Origin: an uncultured Ruminococcus sp.
GTDB lineage: Bacteria > Bacillota > Clostridia > Oscillospirales > Acutalibacteraceae
Direction: 5' to 3'
NCBI GenBank assembly: GCA_902767175.1
Contig: CACXGH010000169.1
Coordinates: 1 to 22,551, forward strand
DNA: 22,551 nucleotides
Of this stretch, positions 1 through 6,568 are shown piece after piece. Each line of letters opens with the position of its first letter. The first letter of the stretch is position 1. The notes below the pieces were generated by a model. It worked only from the letters and a program-made list of their open reading frames with translations. It made no database searches and was not told where the DNA came from. Both the position numbers and the translations under genes were made by a program.

Positions 1-78
1 AATACTTTGTGTATTCCGAGGATTGACAACGAAGTTATGCGGAATTTAACGCCAAAGCTTGTCGTCAGGTCTATTTGA
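1..78 (+). CDS. C-terminal end of a possible LacI-family regulator (partial)
   Basis: Reading frame 1 is open from the window edge to a TGA at 76-78, giving 25 residues. The end, LTPKLVVRSI, resembles the C-terminus of LacI/PurR-type repressors, which often finish with a Leu-Pro-x-(Lys/Arg)-Leu-Val-Val-Arg-x-Ser strand. The preceding RIDNE fits the spacing seen in that family. Nothing else of the protein is visible, so the helix-turn-helix and ligand domain cannot be checked. The gene would converge on the minus-strand nitroreductase, with the hairpin at 118-154 between them. It could instead be a chance open frame; the call rests on about ten residues. Confidence 0.35.
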   Translation, partial: NTLCIPRIDNEVMRNLTPKLVVRSI

Positions 79-117
79 TATTAGTATCAGATATAAATTG
101 AAGCCTTTTGCTGCATA

Positions 118-154
118 ACAAAAAGCACAGCAGCCGTTAAACTACTGCGCTTTA
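118..154 (-). terminator. Intrinsic terminator of the nitroreductase transcript
   Basis: On the minus strand a 12-bp stem (AAAGCGCAGTAG pairing with CTGCTGTGCTTT, two G-U pairs) is followed by a run of five T. It lies about 50 nt past the nitroreductase stop codon. On the plus strand the two G-U pairs become mismatches, but the arm is followed by TTTATTTTTAT, so it may also stop the incoming plus-strand gene. Confidence 0.75.
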
Positions 155-200
155 TTTTTATAAACTTGCAGACGTACAGTGATATTAAGCAGACACGTCA

Positions 201-728
201 TCATTCAATATAATAAGCTCTGTTATCCTTCCTTGGAGCAGCCTCCGGAGCAGGCTCATCATAGTAGCCTATTACACAGTGTCCTATTCCCTCATAATCT
301 CCCTCTATGCCGAGTCTTTTGAGCAGTTCCCTGCCCTTTTCGCTCTCAAACTCCTCTTTTGCTCTGTGTATCCAGCAGCTTCCGAGTCCGAGAGAATGTG
401 CCGCAAGCATAAGCTCTCCCATAACGAGACTTCCGTCATACAAATATGTTGGTCTGCTCTTGTCTGCAAGAACAATAAGAACTGCAGGCGCTCCGTAAAA
501 CGGGTCAAAGCTCTTATCCCAGCCGCCTATTCTGCAGTTTTCTTCCGAAAGCTCATCACGCAGCTTTTTATCAGTCACTGCAATAATTATAGGAGACTGC
601 ATACCTCTGCCGTTAGCGGCATAAGTACCTGTCTCGACAATTTCCTTTATAAGCCGTGAAGGAACTTCATCAGACTTGAATTTTCTGATGCTTCTTCTTT
701 CCTTTATAGCTTTAATTACTTCATTCAT
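201..728 (-). CDS. Nitroreductase family protein (FMN-dependent oxidoreductase)
   Basis: The 175-residue product starts with MNEVIKAIKERRSIRKF. The R-R-S-I-R-K-F motif is the hallmark FMN-phosphate-binding N-terminus of the nitroreductase superfamily, and the central segment GLGSCWIH fits the family's second flavin-contacting region. Family members are usually homodimeric flavoproteins that use NAD(P)H to reduce nitro compounds, quinones or enones; the physiological substrate cannot be read here. At 175 residues it is a compact member. An AGGAGA site lies about 7 nt before the ATG. The gene begins 18 nt after the stop of the LRR kinase and has no separate promoter in that gap, so it is probably co-transcribed with the kinase and ends at the hairpin at 118-154. 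The family call is firm; the substrate is unknown. Confidence 0.9.
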   Translation of the reverse strand: MNEVIKAIKERRSIRKFKSDEVPSRLIKEIVETGTYAANGRGMQSPIIIAVTDKKLRDELSEENCRIGGWDKSFDPFYGAPAVLIVLADKSRPTYLYDGSLVMGELMLAAHSLGLGSCWIHRAKEEFESEKGRELLKRLGIEGDYEGIGHCVIGYYDEPAPEAAPRKDNRAYYIE

Positions 729-746
729 AGTATCATCTCCTGTAAA

Positions 747-3023
747 TCAGCCGAACGCTCCGCCCCAGAGACATTCTGCCTTGCAATCGTTATACCAGCC
801 CTTATCCCAACTGTCGGGAACTGACGTAATGCCGGGGAAGCTGATATTTTGTGTATTCTGCCAATAACGGAATGCCGACGCTTCTATCATCGTTACGCTT
901 GAAGGAATCTCAATAACAGAAACGCTCTTACAGCCCGAAAAAGCATATTTTTCTATAACTTCAAGACTGTCAGGCAGCACTATTTCCGTAAGTCTGCTGC
1001 AGTTATCAAATGCCCATGTACCGATAGTATCCACACCGGAAGGCACATTATATACACCCTCCATTGCTTCCGGACATTTCAGCATGGTTTTCATATCATT
1101 TGAAAGCAAACCTCCGTCAGAAGATGAATATGTGCTGTTTCTGCTGTCAACATTTATTTCTCTGAGACTTCTGCAGCTTACGAACGCCTCATCACCTATC
1201 TGAGAAACACCTGCCGGAATATCGAGCCTCTGCAGTCTTGTACAGCCCCTGAAACAGCCTTCTCCAACAGAAGCAACACTGTCAGGCATTACGATCTCAG
1301 TAAGATTGGAAAGCTCATAAAATGCACGGTCTCCGACAGAGCCGACTCCGTCCTCGATTACCACCTTTGTAATTTCACCTGCATGGTCTATCCATGGGTG
1401 GTCGCACCTTATACCTACAGAATTATTCTCAAGAATGACATAATTCAGGGAATAGTCGTCCATTTTACCGCTGCCGCTTATTGTAAGAACTCCGTCCCTG
1501 CTTATTGTATATTTCATTGAGCTGCCGCAGCTGCCGCTGTCAAGAAGTCCCGTATCCTCATCTTTGACTTCTATGCTGAACTCTGCAGTTTTTCCTCCGT
1601 AACTCAGTACTACGGTATTTGTTCCTGCAGCAGAAGAATCAAACCCGCTGATCTCGCATTCCGTAACCGGAACCGCCTTTTTTGTACCGTCACTGTATCC
1701 TGCTTCCAATACTATCCCATTCGTATCAAAAGCTTCTCCCTTTGTATATACCGTTTTCTCAGGCATTGACGTTATTCCGAGCGAAACAATGCTTGCTTCA
1801 CCGGGAACAGAGCTTTGATTCTCACTCTGTTCAGATGACTGTACAGAGCTTTCTTTTATTTCACTGCTCTGTCGGGAGCTTTCTGCCGAAGTATTATCCG
1901 CAGGCTTTTTATCATCTGACGGCTTATTGTTATTCACGGCAATTATAGTTACCACAGCCGCCGCTGCAATGATAAGCGCTGCAATAACAGGAATTATTAT
2001 CTTGAGCTTTCCTCGTTTTTTAGAGGAAGGCTCAGCATTATTCTGCGGCATGATAACCTCAGCGGAATGCTGTGTATCGACTGTCTGAGCCGCTTTGGGC
2101 TGTTCAAGAAGGCTTTCAAGAGCCTTCTTCATCTGTCTCGGCTTCTGCCATCTGTCGGAAGGAGAAAACTCACAGGCTTTCATAATAACCTCTGCAAGTC
2201 TGCTGTTCTGACAGTACTTAGGCAATGGCAGCTTTTCACCCCTGAATCTCCTGATATTGGCAGCCTCTACCACCTGTGAATCGACCGCAGTCATTTCTAC
2301 AGGGACAAACGGCGCTTTATTGCCGTTTAACAGCCTGTACATAACTATTCCGAGAGAATAAATATCTGCGGTTATATTGGCATTCCGTCCCATAGATATC
2401 TCAGGCGACATATATGTATAGGTACCTCTTACCGTCATTCCGACATTGGTATTTGAAAGCACCTTTGATTCTCCGAAATCTCCGAGCTTATATACACCTA
2501 CCGAATTCACAAAAATATTGGCAGGCTTGATATCACGGTGTATTATATTCTGCTTGTCCAGTACCTCAAGAGCGGAACATATATCTATACCGAGCTGAAT
2601 AACTTCATTTTCACCGAATGCATTTTCACGCATATACTTCGGCAGTGCCGTAAGATGCTCCATACGGATAAAAATATCATAACCTACTCCGTCTGCCTTC
2701 GGGATAATGCAATGGTCCTCATACGATACGATGTTCGTATTTCCCCTGAGAGCATAGCAGAAATTAATTTCCTTGATCATCTTATCACGGACAGAATCGT
2801 AATACACCATTACCGACTTCTCATCGGCAACGACACCCTCAGCTATCAGAGAATCCGCATTCATGCTTTCATTAGGTATAGAAATATGCTTTACGGCAGA
2901 GGTATATGTATTTCCGTATTCATTTTTTTCTGCCGTATATACAGCTCCGAATGTACCCTTGCCGATCAGTTCTTTAATGTACCATTCACCCCAGAGCGGT
3001 GAAAAGGACATAATATCAGACAC
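747..3023 (-). CDS. Receptor-type Ser/Thr kinase with Ig-like and BspA-type LRR ectodomain
   Basis: The product has 758 residues from the chosen start. The cytoplasmic Hanks-type kinase domain spans about 1-305: glycine loop GKGTFG (21-26), Lys45 in SAVKH, helix-C Glu85, catalytic HRDIKPAN from 162, DFG at 182-184 and SPE near 206, so it looks catalytically intact. One membrane helix follows at about 341-362, then a Ser/Gln/Glu-rich linker, a bacterial Ig-like domain (about 414-486), and leucine-rich repeats of the BspA/LRR_5 type to the end, with recurring AF..C..L..I.(L/M)PDS units. The inferred role is a membrane kinase that senses or binds an external ligand through the LRR domain. The GTG start at 3021-3023 is preferred because AGGAG lies 8 nt before it; a TTG at 3041 would lie upstream of that site. 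With this start, all kinase motifs fall at the same residue numbers as in the neighbouring paralogue. The ligand and substrates are unknown. Confidence 0.9.
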   Translation of the reverse strand: MSDIMSFSPLWGEWYIKELIGKGTFGAVYTAEKNEYGNTYTSAVKHISIPNESMNADSLIAEGVVADEKSVMVYYDSVRDKMIKEINFCYALRGNTNIVSYEDHCIIPKADGVGYDIFIRMEHLTALPKYMRENAFGENEVIQLGIDICSALEVLDKQNIIHRDIKPANIFVNSVGVYKLGDFGESKVLSNTNVGMTVRGTYTYMSPEISMGRNANITADIYSLGIVMYRLLNGNKAPFVPVEMTAVDSQVVEAANIRRFRGEKLPLPKYCQNSRLAEVIMKACEFSPSDRWQKPRQMKKALESLLEQPKAAQTVDTQHSAEVIMPQNNAEPSSKKRGKLKIIIPVIAALIIAAAAVVTIIAVNNNKPSDDKKPADNTSAESSRQSSEIKESSVQSSEQSENQSSVPGEASIVSLGITSMPEKTVYTKGEAFDTNGIVLEAGYSDGTKKAVPVTECEISGFDSSAAGTNTVVLSYGGKTAEFSIEVKDEDTGLLDSGSCGSSMKYTISRDGVLTISGSGKMDDYSLNYVILENNSVGIRCDHPWIDHAGEITKVVIEDGVGSVGDRAFYELSNLTEIVMPDSVASVGEGCFRGCTRLQRLDIPAGVSQIGDEAFVSCRSLREINVDSRNSTYSSSDGGLLSNDMKTMLKCPEAMEGVYNVPSGVDTIGTWAFDNCSRLTEIVLPDSLEVIEKYAFSGCKSVSVIEIPSSVTMIEASAFRYWQNTQNISFPGITSVPDSWDKGWYNDCKAECLWGGAFG

Positions 3024-3031
3024 AATAAACA

Positions 3032-3036
3032 CTCCT
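3032..3036 (-). promoter_or_regulatory. Ribosome binding site that fixes the LRR kinase start
   Basis: AGGAG on the minus strand sits 8 nt before GTG (3021-3023). It lies downstream of the first base of the longer TTG-initiated frame at 3041, so it cannot serve that start. Confidence 0.75.
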
Positions 3037-3055
3037 ATCAATGTTCTCTTATGCT

Positions 3056-3084
3056 ATTTTATCATAACAGATACTATTGTTCAA
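3056..3084 (-). promoter_or_regulatory. SigA-type promoter of the LRR kinase gene
   Basis: The minus strand reads TTGAAC (3079-3084), a 17-nt spacer ending in TGA (an extended -10), then TAAAAT (3056-3061). The predicted RNA start near 3049 gives a leader of about 25 nt. It lies between the terminator of the upstream kinase and the ribosome binding site. Confidence 0.65.
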
Positions 3085-3103
3085 GTAAAAAGCAAGATTA
3101 ATA

Positions 3104-3137
3104 GAAAAAGCAGGGCGGCACGCAATGAGCCGCCCTT
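3104..3137 (-). terminator. Intrinsic terminator of the second kinase gene
   Basis: An 8-bp GC-rich stem (AGGGCGGC pairing with GCCGCCCT; arms 3112-3119 and 3129-3136) is followed on the minus strand by GC and then TTTTT. It starts 12 nt past the stop codon at 3150 and separates the two kinase genes into different transcripts. Confidence 0.85.
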
Positions 3138-3149
3138 ATATTTTTCATA

Positions 3150-4793
3150 TCATAATGAGATCCTGTATTCAAGTATGAGATTATTGTTTGACGTCCTGTA
3201 TCTGTACAGTATATCAAATCTATCAATGCCGTAATTAGTCATCATTGTCCTTATCAGCGTCTGCATTGATGCCTTCTGCTCGTCCATATTAGCTACCATA
3301 GTCTGTTTCTGTTCATCGGTAACCCCGACAGCATCAAAAACAAAATCATAGACCATTGTATCGTCATTCTCAGTATAGAGGCTTAGTGACTTAATACCGT
3401 CGGTTTCCGCCCCGAGTTTTTCAGACAGCTCCTTGTCGGCTTTTCCTGTCGGTGTTTCAAAATACTCCCTGATATTGATAGTTTCAGTCTGACTTGTGCC
3501 GGGCTGACTTGACTCACCCGGGAGACTCTCTGTGCCCGGAACGGAACTGATACTGCTCTGATCATTACTGCCGTTATTATTCTTTCCGGAATTTGCAATC
3601 AGGATTATAGCCACCGTTACGCCAACCGCAGCAACTGCCGCCGCAATAATTCCTATTATCAAAGGCAGACGGCTCTTTTTAGGTGCAGGAGGAGGTACGG
3701 GCTGAGGAGCAGAAGGATAGTAGCCTGCGGTGCCGTTAATACCGGTCGCTGTATAGCTTACGGGGGTGCCCGCCGCCATCTGAATGCCGGACATCATAGA
3801 ATTATTTACAGGCATTGTGCCGGAAGTCTGATAAGTACCGAAAGCATTCTTCTGAAGCTGTACATTATTTGAATACCGAAGAGATTCAAGAGCCATTTTC
3901 ATATCATTGGGATCCTGCCACCTGTTCTCCCTGCCAAACTGACAAGCCTTAAGAATGATACTTGCAAGGGCAGGATTTGAACAGTAAGCAGGCGCAGGAA
4001 CAGGCTCGCCCTTAAGCCTTCTTATATTTGCCTGTTCAGACTCGGCAGATGAAACAGGCTGACCCGAAACCGGGAGGAACGGCGCCCTGTTGCCGTTGAG
4101 AAGCCTGTACATAACAAGACCGAGAGAATATATATCTGCGGTTATATTGCCGCCCTCACCCTTTGATATTTCGGGCGAGATATAGGCATAGGTCCCCCTT
4201 ATAGACATACCCATAGAGGAATTTGAAAGCACCTTAGACTCACCAAAGTCACCAAGCTTGAAAATACCCATTGAATTTACAAAAATATTCGCAGGCTTGA
4301 TATCTCTGTGGATTATATGATTCGCATTCAGGATATTGAGTGCCTCACAAAGCTCTATGCCAAGCTTTATAACTTCCTGCTCGGTCATATTATGCTGTGT
4401 AAGGTACTTCGGCAGAGCCGTCAGAAGCTCCATGCGGATAAATATATCATAGCCTATGCCTGATTTTTTCGGAATAATACAATGATCCTCATAAGCTACG
4501 ATATTTGTATTTCCCCTGAGAGTATAGCAGAAATTTATCTCTTTAATGATACTGTCTCTCAGACTGTCGCAGTACAGACTGAGAGTCTTATCATCTGTAG
4601 CGATTCCGTCAGCGACAAGCATTTCCTTTGTCATATTTTGCGGAGGTATTGACAGGTGCTTTATCGCAGAGGTATAAGTATTTCCGTATTCAGTTTTTTC
4701 TGCCCTGTAGACAGCTCCGAAGCTTCCCCTGCCAAGAAGCTCCTTTAAATGCCATTCACCCCATAACGGGGAAAAATCCATTGCATCAGCCAT
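3150..4793 (-). CDS. Receptor-type Ser/Thr kinase with a small DUF4854-like ectodomain
   Basis: The product has 547 residues from ATG 4793. The Hanks-type kinase domain (about 1-305) has GRGSFG (21-26), Lys45, Glu85, HRDIKPAN from 162, DFG (182-184) and SPE (206-208). It is very similar throughout to the LRR kinase next door, down to shared stretches such as GDFGESKVLSN. A Pro/Gly/Met/Tyr-rich juxtamembrane linker leads to one membrane helix (about 377-400), a Ser-rich spacer, and a roughly 105-residue outer domain. That outer domain is clearly homologous to the C-terminus of the next protein upstream (5052-5858) and, from memory, resembles DUF4854. There are no PASTA repeats. The ATG at 4793 is preferred over GTG 4802 because GAGGTG lies 6 nt before it and overlaps the GTG, and because motif numbering then matches the paralogue exactly. 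Ligand and targets are unknown. Confidence 0.9.
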   Translation of the reverse strand: MADAMDFSPLWGEWHLKELLGRGSFGAVYRAEKTEYGNTYTSAIKHLSIPPQNMTKEMLVADGIATDDKTLSLYCDSLRDSIIKEINFCYTLRGNTNIVAYEDHCIIPKKSGIGYDIFIRMELLTALPKYLTQHNMTEQEVIKLGIELCEALNILNANHIIHRDIKPANIFVNSMGIFKLGDFGESKVLSNSSMGMSIRGTYAYISPEISKGEGGNITADIYSLGLVMYRLLNGNRAPFLPVSGQPVSSAESEQANIRRLKGEPVPAPAYCSNPALASIILKACQFGRENRWQDPNDMKMALESLRYSNNVQLQKNAFGTYQTSGTMPVNNSMMSGIQMAAGTPVSYTATGINGTAGYYPSAPQPVPPPAPKKSRLPLIIGIIAAAVAAVGVTVAIILIANSGKNNNGSNDQSSISSVPGTESLPGESSQPGTSQTETINIREYFETPTGKADKELSEKLGAETDGIKSLSLYTENDDTMVYDFVFDAVGVTDEQKQTMVANMDEQKASMQTLIRTMMTNYGIDRFDILYRYRTSNNNLILEYRISL

Positions 4794-4884
4794 ATTATCC
4801 ACCTCTGTATTTATTTACGGTTGACCGCATTTTGAACATTCGTTTCAGCTCATACTAATCAATCTATATACAAATATTTATTTC

Positions 4885-4913
4885 ATGATACCACAGATAT
4901 CGTATATATTCAA
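4885..4913 (-). promoter_or_regulatory. SigA-type promoter of the second kinase gene
   Basis: TTGAAT (4908-4913), a 17-nt spacer ending in TGG (extended -10), and TATCAT (4885-4890) on the minus strand. The predicted leader is about 85 nt. The rest of the 258-nt gap holds the terminator of the upstream gene; no further element is seen. Confidence 0.65.
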
Positions 4914-5017
4914 GCAATGCTGACAAAAAATTGCGGAAATCACCGTAAAACCGCTTTCTTCAATAACAGCTCTGTGCAGTTTATCGCTTATTTCTCAGCA
5001 ATGATCTGCAAAAGCAA

Positions 5018-5047
5018 CAAAGCAGGAAAGCTTACGCTTTCCTGCTT
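5018..5047 (-). terminator. Intrinsic terminator of the low-complexity membrane protein gene
   Basis: A perfect 12-bp stem (AAGCAGGAAAGC with GCTTTCCTGCTT; arms 5020-5031 and 5036-5047, 4-nt loop) starts a few bases after the stop codon. On the minus strand it is followed by the T-rich TGTTGCTTTT. Confidence 0.75.
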
Positions 5048-5051
5048 AAAC

Positions 5052-5858
5052 TCACGGAGCAATGGTATATTCAGTAATTGTATTTCCGTCTTTATTCTTG
5101 AATATGAACTTTATCGAAAACTGTGTGAGCTTTTCGGAGTCCATCATTGTCTGAATTTCTTTTTTAAGAGAAGGTGTAGCAAGTTCCATATATTTATCAA
5201 CGCTTGCTCTGTCCGCAGCACTTATGCCTGTGATATTATATTCGGCTTCATATACAAGTATGTCATCGCCTTCAACATAAATATCAAAGCTCTTCATATT
5301 ATAATTGCCGGTATTAAAATCATTCTTTATCTGGGAAAATGTTCTTTTTCCTTCCGAACTGTCGGCATATTGTTTCAATGTCCTCTTTGAAAAGAACACC
5401 TTGTATGCAACAAAACTCAGAACTACAGCCGCTACGAGTATCAGTGCAATAATAATTACTGATTGTGTCTTATTCTTTGCAGGGCGTGTAGCTGTTGATA
5501 CGGACGAACTGCTTCTGAATGAATTTTCGGGATGATACAGAGGTGCGTTTGGATCATAGCCCATAGGTTCGGGATGATAAAGCGGAGCATTGGGATCGTA
5601 ATTCGGATCATCACCGCCGTACATACTGCTGCCGCCAAAGCTGTTATTGCTGTTGAAGCTGTTTTCGCCAAAACCGTTATTACCTGCAAAGGAATTGTTA
5701 TTCTGACTTGAAGCGTCATAGCTGCCGAGAGACTGACCTCCAAAGCTGCCGTTATAGTCAGTTGTGCTGTTGCCGCCTGCAAAACCGCTGTCGAATTCAT
5801 TGTCATTGCCGCTGCCGCCCGAGAAATCTCTGTTCGGATAGTTATTATTCACTGCCAT
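5052..5858 (-). CDS. Single-pass membrane protein: N/G/S-rich cytoplasmic region plus the kinase-type ectodomain
   Basis: The product has 268 residues and no enzymatic domain. Residues 1-130 are low-complexity, rich in Asn, Gly, Ser and Phe, and contain two exact copies of YDPNAPLYHPE (87-97 and 101-111) followed by a Ser/Thr run (FRSSSSVSTATR). One membrane helix lies at about 133-153. The outer domain (about 158-268) aligns along its length with that of the neighbouring kinase: Y..S..GK near the membrane, then IY.E.DD..VY, a GI/GV turn, an I(Q/R)TMM helix and a final EY.I strand. A positively charged residue pattern before the helix fits an N-in topology. A phosphorylation substrate or co-receptor of the kinase is an inference only. 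GAGGAG is only 2 nt from the ATG; the GTG two codons later would have 8-nt spacing, so the true start may be residue 3. Confidence 0.8.
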   Translation of the reverse strand: MAVNNNYPNRDFSGGSGNDNEFDSGFAGGNSTTDYNGSFGGQSLGSYDASSQNNNSFAGNNGFGENSFNSNNSFGGSSMYGGDDPNYDPNAPLYHPEPMGYDPNAPLYHPENSFRSSSSVSTATRPAKNKTQSVIIIALILVAAVVLSFVAYKVFFSKRTLKQYADSSEGKRTFSQIKNDFNTGNYNMKSFDIYVEGDDILVYEAEYNITGISAADRASVDKYMELATPSLKKEIQTMMDSEKLTQFSIKFIFKNKDGNTITEYTIAP

Positions 5859-5885
5859 CTCTCCTCTGTTATTATTACGCTCTTA

Positions 5886-5914
5886 ATACTATCATAAAAA
5901 AATACATTTTTCAA
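5886..5914 (-). promoter_or_regulatory. SigA-type promoter of the low-complexity membrane protein gene
   Basis: TTGAAA (5909-5914), a 17-nt spacer ending in TGA (extended -10), and TAGTAT (5886-5891) on the minus strand. The predicted leader is about 20 nt. The layout matches the promoters of both downstream kinase genes. Confidence 0.65.
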
Positions 5915-5947
5915 TACAAAATATCATTTTATCAGAAAATCAACTAA

Positions 5948-6115
5948 GGAAGCGCTGATAAAATTCAGTGCCTTTATTGCGTCAGCATTTTTTGTCAGGT
6001 TGTACAAAAAGACCGCAGGCTGCCTGTCGGGTGTCAAGGGATATTTATACAAGATGAGGAAAAAGGCAAGCAAGACTGGTGCTGAGCCGTAAGGCGTGAT
6101 TTATTCAGCGATTCC
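5948..6115. mobile_element. Miniature inverted-repeat element, copy 1 (168 bp)
   Basis: The left end GGAAGCGCTGATAAAAT and the inverted right end GGAATCGCTGAATAAAT are imperfect terminal inverted repeats. The interior has no coding frame with a convincing product. The same ends recur in a 52-bp relative at 6467-6518. The flanking tetranucleotides are CTAA and CTAT, a 3-of-4 match to a target duplication. The terminal pattern (a GCTGAATAAATC-like core) recalls IS5-superfamily ends, which is inference from memory. It would need a transposase supplied elsewhere. Confidence 0.6.
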
Positions 6116-6125
6116 CTATTATTTT

Positions 6126-6269
6126 ACAAAAGCAAAAGTGCAGGCACAGCCTGCACTTTTGCTTAAAGGAATAAAAAGAAAAAAGGAAAAAGGAAAGAAA
6201 AGAAATAATCTGATTTTAAGCGATATAAACCATGTTTGTTTATATCTTTGTCGTTCCTTGTCTTACACT
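6126..6269 (-). ncRNA. Candidate small RNA with pyrimidine tract and strong terminator
   Basis: A strong minus-strand promoter (6276-6304) would start RNA near 6269. The transcript would carry a perfect 9-bp hairpin (GATATAAAC with GTTTATATC, 7-nt loop, 6222-6246), then a 33-nt pure pyrimidine tract (complement of 6173-6205). It would end with a perfect 15-bp hairpin (6131-6163, 3-nt loop) whose 3' side continues into TTTGTAAAAT. No reading frame with a start codon and ribosome binding site covers it; the only one beginning ATG is five codons. It matches no RNA family I recognise. The C/U-rich tract could pair with purine-rich ribosome binding sites, which is inference. Confidence 0.45.
6131..6163 (-). 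terminator. Perfect 15-bp terminator-like hairpin
   Basis: The arms AGCAAAAGTGCAGGC (6131-6145) and GCCTGCACTTTTGCT (6149-6163) pair without mismatch around a 3-nt loop. On the minus strand the stem is followed by TTTGTAAAAT; on the plus strand it is followed by purines. It can therefore only be a terminator for minus-strand transcription, yet no protein gene lies upstream on that strand, which is why it is assigned to the candidate small RNA. Confidence 0.6.
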
Positions 6270-6275
6270 GATATT

Positions 6276-6304
6276 ATATTATACCAAAACTATCCATTTG
6301 TCAA
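6276..6304 (-). promoter_or_regulatory. Strong SigA-type promoter of the candidate small RNA
   Basis: On the minus strand a consensus TTGACA (6299-6304) is followed after 17 nt by TAATAT (6276-6281). This sits in an overlapping TATAATATAAT stretch that also gives exact TATAAT boxes at spacings of 15 and 20. The DNA upstream of the -35 box is an A/T tract resembling an UP element. It points away from the plus-strand promoter at 6430. Confidence 0.6.
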
Positions 6305-6429
6305 GCGATTTTTATAAAAATTTTATAAAGTTTATAATCTTAAATAATCACAATAAAAAATCATATAAAAAACTGCCCATACAAACCTCTCTGTTCACAA
6401 AAAAACTATACAAATTGCTTTGAATTTAT

Positions 6430-6458
6430 TTGACTTTAAAGCAAAAAAGAGATATTAT
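6430..6458 (+). promoter_or_regulatory. SigA-type promoter of the isomerase-nrdR-amidohydrolase operon
   Basis: TTGACT (6430-6435), a 17-nt spacer and TATTAT (6453-6458). RNA would start near 6465, right at the edge of the second miniature element, giving a leader of about 100 nt that begins with that element's foldback. Confidence 0.7.
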
Positions 6459-6466
6459 ATAATTAT

Positions 6467-6518
6467 GGAAGCGCTGATCATATCCGGTGCTGTATTGCGT
6501 GATTTATTCAGCGGTTTC
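6467..6518. mobile_element. Miniature inverted-repeat element, copy 2 (52 bp, internally deleted)
   Basis: The left end GGAAGCGCTGAT is identical to copy 1, and the right end GCGTGATTTATTCAGCGGTTTC matches copy 1 apart from the last bases. The short interior GGTGCTG is shared with copy 1's right part, so this looks like copy 1 with its middle removed. It is flanked on both sides by TTAT, a possible 4-bp target duplication. It lies in the leader of the following operon and would fold into a stem of about 10 pairs at the RNA 5' end. Confidence 0.55.
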
Positions 6519-6568
6519 TTATAATAGGTTATATTAAGAATGACACAGACTATCGTAACGGAGTTAAT

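Noticed and set aside
3024..3041. TTG-initiated N-terminal extension of the LRR kinase
   Set aside because: The Shine-Dalgarno site lies downstream of the TTG, and the extension breaks the exact length match with the paralogue.
6096..6317. A 73-codon plus-strand open frame with a Lys-rich segment
   Set aside because: It starts inside the miniature element, has no ribosome site, and its Lys-rich part is simply the homopurine tract opposite the candidate small RNA.
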